NCBI GenBank assembly: GCA_012976225.1
Contig: JAAVVG010000004.1
Location: 992,001 to 1,056,000, forward strand
Origin: Golubevia sp. BC0850
Lineage: Eukaryota > Basidiomycota > Exobasidiomycetes > Golubeviales > Golubeviaceae
Direction: 5' to 3'
DNA length: 64,000 nucleotides
A program made the translations under genes and the position numbers. Of this stretch, positions 57,469-64,000 are shown in pieces. The notes under the pieces are model-generated. The model was not told the DNA's origin, did not search any database, and worked only from the letters and a program-made list of their open reading frames with translations. Every line of letters begins with the position of its first letter. The stretch's first letter is position 1.

Positions 57469-60400
57469 ATGACATTTAAAGGATCGACTTCAGCTTCTTC
57501 AACAGATTCTTTGACGACTCCTCGAGCCATTCACGTTTCAGATCCATTATCTCAATCCAATCTTTCATTCTCATCTCCAGCCACGAGTATCACAACAACT
57601 TCAACTTCGACTTCTTCACCTTCACTTTCAACTCATTTATCAATTTCAGAAACTATCAAAGAGTACGTTACAACTTCACCACCTTTAAGGATCAAGAATA
57701 ACAATTCAACCACAACTTTCGCTTTGACTAGCTTTTTGAACAATTGTCCAGAAGCTGCTAATGGTTTGAATGAGAAACAGAGAGCAATCCTAGCTGAAAC
57801 TCTTTTGACTGATTTGGAAAAGAGTAGTGGTTGGAAAGATGAGAATGGTGAAAGGAGAGATTGTTTATGGGATGATGCTAGTGAGTAGAGAACGCTGCGA
57901 GTGGAACAAAGGAGATGCAGATCGTCATCGTCATCGTCATCAGCAGCTTGGTAAAGTTCGGGACAGAGTATGCTGGCAGCTAGATTGGTGGTAATCAGAT
58001 CATCATCTCAAATTCGAAAAGTGTAGAGGATTCAGCGATCTCTCTTCACCATCTCAGCTTCTTATCACCCAGCCCCCACGCAGGATTCCAAACTAATTCT
58101 TCCCTCATCCCACAATCCACTCCCACCTCTCCCTTCACCTCATTCCTCCAGCTCGATTACTAGCTCTCAAAGCTCTCAAAGAAGTCGGAAGGTTACCAGG
58201 AGGAAGTGCAGCTCCAGCTAGCGAGCAGGTGAGCTCATCCTCTTTTCTCTCTCTATCTCTTTGATCTAGGCTTTCAACTTCTCATGCCCTCCTTTCTCCT
58301 TCTGTCTCAGGGCCTACGAACTCTACTCCTTCAACTAGAATTCCCGATTCCATCAGAACCGAAACCCTCCAATTTCTGGTACTCTCAACCTAAATCTTCT
58401 TTCTCAAAAGGGGGGATTCCAATCTCTCATTCTCATTCTCAATCCTCAGATCCAAAAATCTCAAGTCTCAAAAAAGGTCATTCTTATTCTATCTCCGCTT
58501 CTTCAAGTGCTGCGATTGGAAGATCAGGATCTGATTCTTTACCTCCTTCAACTTCATACGATTCAACAGAGGAATTATCTCAAGAATCGAATCTATCTGG
58601 AATCGGTTTCAATCCCGCCAGAAGACCTTCTGGATCTAGTATTGGGAAAGGAAATGGAAATAGTCTTTCAAAAGCTTTTGGTAGAAGGTCTTCTGCCTCT
58701 GCCCAAGGGATTGTTGCTGGAAGTGCAAGTGCAAGTTGGGGAAAGAAAATTTCTGGAAATGGGAACAATAGCAATTTACTTTCCAATGGATCCAAAAGGA
58801 AAACTGGATTGGATGAAATGATCACTTCTGATTCCGATGAATTTCGAAATTACAAAATGGAAACCGAAGGTGAAAAAGAAACGATCCAAGATTCGAATCT
58901 TCATCTTGATGGAATTGATCCCTTCGACTCTAAAATTCCATCTGCTTCTTCACCTTATCTGAGTTCAAATCCAAATTCAAATCATGGATCTAATTCTTCT
59001 GTCAATTCAACAACTTCTTTGACTACACCAACCCCTCAACCTGGAAGATTGAATTCAATCCCTTCTACTTCATCTGGATCGAGGAGACCTTCAACTTCTC
59101 CTGGTTTATCTGCTTCTCCTTATCAGAGTACTTTGATTAGTAAAGCTCGTTGGGAAATTACAGACACCGCTTTGAGGGTTTTGAACAATGCTTTGTTCTT
59201 ACAAGAGAAATCTAGAGATCTGTTCGTGGAGAGTGAAATCGGAGGTGGAGTGGCTATCGTTGAATTACTCAAGAATCCATTAAACGTAACTAGCGAGATT
59301 TTGTTTCTGGCTGGAAGATTATTGTTCTTTACTACTCTTTTCGAGAATCGGTTTAATAAAGTTGTGGTGGAAGAATTGGGTGGGGTTGGGAGGTTGGTCG
59401 ATGTGAGTATGATTTGAACGTTGAGATTGCGATGAAGCTTTGGAGAGGGAAAAAGGAAATCCAAGGTTTACAAGCATGGTTCTGAACTTGGATTCAATTT
59501 CTTTTTTTCCCCGTCTCTCTCAGTGTCTCTTCGCTCTTGCTTCTGGAATCAAAGCTCTCCAAAAACAAGATTCCAATCCAACTTCTCGTCGAGAAAGTGC
59601 AGCAAGTGGTTCAAGTAATCCATCAAGTTCAAGCGGTATCAACTCTATTTCTACAAACGCAGCAACTCTAGCCTTTGGAAGCACTTTCCCAATCACGCAC
59701 CCGAGTTCTACTCTCTCAAATCCTGCCGTCTCAACTTCTATCCGACCTGGAGTCGAAGGAACTCTCACTCAACTCAACGCAGCAACTTCAGAGTTATTGA
59801 AAGCAGTCTTCAATCTCGGACTCTACTACCCTAGATTAGCAGATGGATTTCAAGACTCGACCGATCCCAATCAAAGTGGAAGAGCTGTTGCTGGAGAATC
59901 TTTTCATGAAGCTTTGGAACCTTTGCTAGATCCAATTATAAGGTTAATGATCGTTCTACCTTTATCATCAACTCCTGCTCCAAATCCTCCTTCTATAGCT
60001 CCTACTCCACCTGTAATGACTGGTTGTCCCCTAGGTCCACCTTTGACCAACGTCATTGCATGTCTCTTGAACTTCCCAGTGTCAGGTTATCGAGAAGAGT
60101 GGTTCGGGAAAACTTTCTCCTCTAGAACTCAAAGCAAAGAGAAAGGGAAACCAAGAAGTGCAGCCAAATTCTTAGCTGGGGCTTTGTTTGGAAATCCATT
60201 TGCTAAGGAGAAAGCTGATCTTGGGAAAGAGAAGAATGCTAGTTCTTCCCCCAACCTTGGATCCAGTTCCAATTTAGAAGATGACGAAGAAGATTCAGAC
60301 GAAGAAGAGGTTCAAGAACCTACTCTGTTGAATTTGGCAACTGGAGAAGATGGATCTTTGAAAGTTCATGCGAGAGCTCCTCCTGTTCTCAAGAAATTAC

Positions 60401-61278
60401 TACTTCTTCTGGATTCAATGTTAGCAAGGTATTTCTCAGTTTCAGATCCGGATTCTCCTTCAGTGAAACGAATTGCAGATTCAGATGGAATCTCTCTTGA
60501 AGAAATCTTTCAACCTTTACTCCTTCTTTTAAGAAAACTAGCAGCCGAAGATAATCGATCAAGGAAGTTCTTAAGAGAGATTCTTTTACCTCCAGATATC
60601 GATCGAGAGATTCCACTAGATAAGAGAGGTGATACGACTGGTCGACTCGTAAGACTCATGTCTGCGGTTCTTCTACCTCAATGTGCAAGGGCAGCTGGAG
60701 AACTACTTTTAGCAATCTGTGAAGGTGACGGAAACCTCATGACGGAAGAATTCGGTTGGGGACCTTGTGCTGGGTTCTTGACCAACAACGGAGGAGTTGG
60801 AAATGCTTTACCTGGAAACAATGCAAGAGCTGGTACCAAGGCTTCAAAAGGTAAAGGTCCTTCTCATCCAAATCATGAGGGTAGATCTATCAATCCTATC
60901 ACAGGGTCTTACAATCCAACCGCAGAGGAACTATCAAAAGATCCAATCAATCAACTATCAAACGAAGAGAAAGAAGCTGAAGCTGAGAAGATGTTCACTT
61001 TGTTTGATAGAATGAACAAAACTGGAATCATCAAGGTTAAAGATCCAAGAGAGAATATGATGGAAAGTGGTAGATTTGAAGAAATCGAAACTAGGAATCA
61101 GAAGGATGAAATGGAGAAAATCAGAAATGAGGAATTGAATGATGAGGAAGAAGTCGAGAAGGAAATGAAGGCTTTCAGAGAGAGGAAAGAAATTGCTCGG
61201 AAGAGGGCTCAGAATTTGGCGAGGAATTCGATTGTTGGTGCTAGTACGAATTTGAATGGCGGGTTTGGAGGGATCTGA
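57469..61278 (+). CDS. RIC8: RIC8-family G-protein alpha exchange factor/chaperone
   Basis: Four exons (57469-57880, 58152-58228, 58311-59402, 59524-61278) give 1111 residues, about twice the usual ~550. The Met at 57469 starts a Ser/Thr-rich leader. Armadillo-like helices follow (LNEKQRAILAETLLTDLEK, RLLALKALKEVGRLPGGS, LRTLLLQLEFP, WEITDTALRVLNNALFLQ, VNVT-type loops, LLELSKA-like helices). Diagnostic C-terminal features are TGRLVRLMSAVLLPQCARAA, FGWGPCAGFLTNNGGVGNAL, NPITGSYNPTAEEL and EKMFTLFDRMNKTGIIKVKD. The extra length comes from Ser/Asn-rich inserts at ~165-400 and ~545-600. Ric8 folds and activates G-alpha subunits and is needed for nutrient and pheromone signalling and virulence in several fungi. 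Confidence 0.88.
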
Positions 61279-61532
61279 AGTAGTGAACGAGTTCGTTAAC
61301 ATTTTGTCTCCTTTGTGTTTTGTGTTGTTAATCTTGTATCCTTTGCATCGCTCTTTAATTATCAATGATGAGGATATGTCGTTCGACGTGCAATCGTTTG
61401 AGAGCGATATGACGACGCAGCAAACCAAGCTCTTGAAATGATCACATACCCTCTCCACAGTCTCAATGTGAAATGAGGCATTCGAATCACGTCTGTGGAT
61501 AGAAAGTTGTCGCAAGCTCGGAAAACCACTCA

Positions 61533-64000
61533 TCAATCTTCGTTCATATCATCGTCTTCGTCAACAGCTTTCTTCTTTCCCTTTCCCTTGCTCTTCGTTT
61601 CCTTCTTGGTTCCCTTAACCTTGTCCTCTTTCTTCTGCTTCTTGTCATCAGATACATCCTCTACCTCAACCAAATTAGTCAACTCTTCATATTCTTTCAG
61701 TTTCTCCTCGACGTTCAATTTTTCTCCTTCCCGTTCTTCATAAGTCTTCTGATCGATAGTGTCAGTGCAGATGAACCTCCAGATCTTGACGTCCTTAACT
61801 TGACCGAATCTGATGGCTCTTCCTTTGGCCTGTTTCATAGTTGCATGGTATTGTTGTTGCTCCTCCGTGACCAAAGGAGAAAGGAAGATAACGTGGTTGG
61901 CACAGGTGAGATTGGATCCAGCAGCAGATTCATCGGCAATGTTGAGGAGGAGAACTCTATCTTCGCAGTTTTCTTCTTGGAAAGAAGCCAACTGAGTACT
62001 ACGAGCACTTGCACTTCCTTGGATCCTGACAAAGTCGATTCCGTAATCCTCCAGAGCGTCAGACACCTTTTGAAGTAGACCTTCAAATTGAACAAACAAA
62101 AGAACTTTCTCCTTTTTGGGGATTCCTTTCTTGATAAGAGTAGCTAGATGAGCCAGCTTGATTCCGTACTTGGTGCCATTTCCTTTTTCCACTCCTAAAG
62201 TTGAGGCTTGAACGATGGCGTCCTTATCGGATCCCATGCTGCAATTAGGATCACAGCATTTGGAGAGATAGGAGTCTCTTTTCATGCAACTCCAACAAGC
62301 TATGTGACCACAAGTTGAAGAGAGACCAACGTTGCTGAGATCGAGAGCCTCTCCTTTCTTATCGCAGATCGGTGAAGGGCAGAAGAATGAGTCGTCGGAT
62401 CCGATGAGTTGAGCATGCTGAAGCTTGCGCACCGCCAAGAAGTAACGTAAAGCACATTCTCTCTGGACGTATTCATTACGGAGTTTTTGAAGAGCGTGAG
62501 CCTTGTTACGAATGAGGGTCTCCTCATCCCAATCACGAGTCGTCGAGGACTTGTCTCCATCTTCATCCTTGATTCCAGCTTCCTTGCGTTCCTTCTTGCG
62601 TTGATTCAAAGCTACCTTGATCTCGGCAGGAGGCATCCTCTTTTGAGCGAAGCTCTTGGTGAGGTCCTTTGGCATGCAATTGTTGCTCTCCAAAGCTTCT
62701 CTCAAAGCAGCGATGGAATCCTGATCTCCGACCTTGAGAGCGTTCTCCGAGAAACGGACGAGGGCTTGAACTTGTGGATTTCTGAAACTGAACTTGAGGA
62801 GAACGAGATCGTGTTGTCTCTGAGCCCGTTTGAGTTCATCTTTGAACTGAGCTAGACAGCCATCGCGTTGCTTCTCCCGCTCTTTGACGATGGAATTACA
62901 AGCTTCCAGTGCGTTCAGAGCGTCGTGAGTTTCATTCTCGTTCGTCTCCAAAGTGAAGTGAGCAGCTTGACGAGAGAGTGCTTCATCTTGACTGGCGCTC
63001 TCTCCTAAAGTTCTACGAAGGCGGGCGTCACGATCAGAAAGATGTGAGAGCTTCTTTTCGTCCTTCTCTTGAGCTTTCTTTGACTTTACCTTTCCTCCAG
63101 TGCTGTAGAGATTTCGTCCAGCATAGCGAGCTTGAAGAGAAAGAAGGACGTGGTTGAGTTCGAGGTAGCAAGCTCGCTCCGCTGCGGGTAGTAAGACTGG
63201 AGCTGTGATCTCGGAGAAGGGAATCTCGTCGATCTCTGCTACGTTTTGACGAACAAATTGGTCGAGGAAGGCTTGAGCTACGGCTTGACGGCGATGGTGC
63301 CAGGCGGGAGAACGCATCTCGACGAAGTTCTGGAACTTCTCGGCGACGGTACGATCTCGGTCGCGACGAGTTCGGACTGAATTCTTGGTGGTATCTTGAT
63401 CGTCACTGACTCCGAGATGCTAAGTGATGAAAAGGCGAAAGAGATGGAGAAGGGTAGAGTCAGTAGAGTGTCGAGATCAGAGTTTCTTTCTCATCTTCTC
63501 TAGAGAGAGAGAGAGACAGCTCTAACACTCACGATGTTCAGAAAGACAGCGATGCTCTTCACATCTGCGAAGTCGGCAGTCGGAGGAGTTCCAGAGAGAA
63601 CCCACTTGGAGTGGGCTTGAAGAGAGGTAACGGCAGGGAGAGCGCGCCCACCACTCTCTGCGATGTAATGGAACTCGTCAATGACGACTCGGTTCCAATA
63701 GAACATCTCGAGGGGAGGGCACTTCATCCGAGTGAAGTCCTTGACAGTAGCCTTAGATTCGAGCCCCCAAGGGTCCGCAGCGACTTTGGCCTTAATCTTG
63801 GGTTCCTCATCTTCATCGTTGTCGACGTCCATCTTTTCATCCTCGTCTTTGGCCTTCTTCTTTCCCTTTCCTTCATGAGCTTCGTTGAATGCTCTCCGTC
63901 CGATCTTGCGTGTGATGGTGGTAGCCTTATCAGTGAACAAAGCCTCATTTGAATCGATCTTGGCTTTAGTGGACTCCATCACTTTCGTAGCTCCTTCGCT
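61533..64000 (-). CDS. SNF2-family ATPase/helicase, 5' end beyond window
   Basis: Two exons are seen (63533-64000, continuing past the edge, and 61533-63419), coding for the C-terminal ~785 residues. The motif II region reads FYWNRVVIDEFHYI with DEFH, followed by KWVLSGTPPT (motif III), both typical of RAD5/SHPRH-type SNF2 proteins. After ~250 helical residues a RING-like zinc module appears (CPSPICDKKG, STCGHIACWSC, CDPNCS). The helicase C lobe follows: KVLLFVQFEGLLQKVSDAL, FVRIQGSASARSTQLASF, VLLLNIADESAAGSNLTCAN, and ATMKQAKGRAIRFGQVKDVK, a QxxGRxxRxGQ form of motif VI. The end is Lys-rich. It likely remodels DNA-protein complexes and may have E3 ligase activity. The ATP-binding Walker A lies outside the window. 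Confidence 0.88.

Noticed and set aside
1-64000. tRNA, rRNA, CRISPR and virus-like elements
   Set aside because: Reading for T-loop motifs, ribosomal stretches, regular spacers or reverse transcriptase/capsid motifs found none.

Overview
The window is nuclear DNA of a fungus, most likely a basidiomycete (possibly a smut or rust relative; I cannot place it more closely). Genes are compact and multi-exonic, introns mostly begin GTGAGT or GTAAG, 5' regions are CT-rich, and many proteins carry long Ser/Asn-rich stretches. I rebuilt most genes by joining exons across donor/acceptor pairs that keep the frame; summed exon lengths are divisible by three in every intact model. No rRNA, tRNA, CRISPR array or virus-like element was found.

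Layout. 0.7-5.2 kb: a small six-cysteine secreted protein and an NTF2-like protein. 6.4-13.5 kb: a GH18 chitinase-like protein, a convergent secreted alpha/beta hydrolase, and a Cyp40-type cyclophilin. 14.5-22.9 kb: chaperonin CCT2, an unknown protein with a ubiquitin-like tail, and an FGGY carbohydrate kinase. 23.1-31.3 kb: a Zn2Cys6 transcription factor and a CDF metal transporter. 32-40.2 kb: an F-box locus with an unusual in-frame TAA|ATG junction, an MTFP1/holo-ACP-synthase fusion, and the peptidase ICP55. 40.6-43 kb: a Kre9-like small protein and a decayed tandem copy. 43.3-49.1 kb: a zinc alcohol dehydrogenase, then RIB7 and DPB2 back to back with 53 bp between start codons. 50.2-51.5 kb: an F-box-like gene remnant carrying a 601-bp hAT-type non-autonomous transposon with a clean 8-bp target duplication. 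52-64 kb: a DUF1275 membrane protein, ATP synthase subunit e with a 1.3-kb intron, the G-protein exchange factor RIC8, and an SNF2-family ATPase running off the right edge.

The genes are mostly housekeeping and do not form one pathway. Three mitochondrial genes lie in the window (the fusion, ICP55 and ATP synthase subunit e), the first two of them adjacent. The most unusual items are the MTFP1-phosphopantetheinyl transferase fusion, the very short introns (29-34 nt), the oversized subunit e intron containing protein-like segments, and the transposon caught inside a dying gene.
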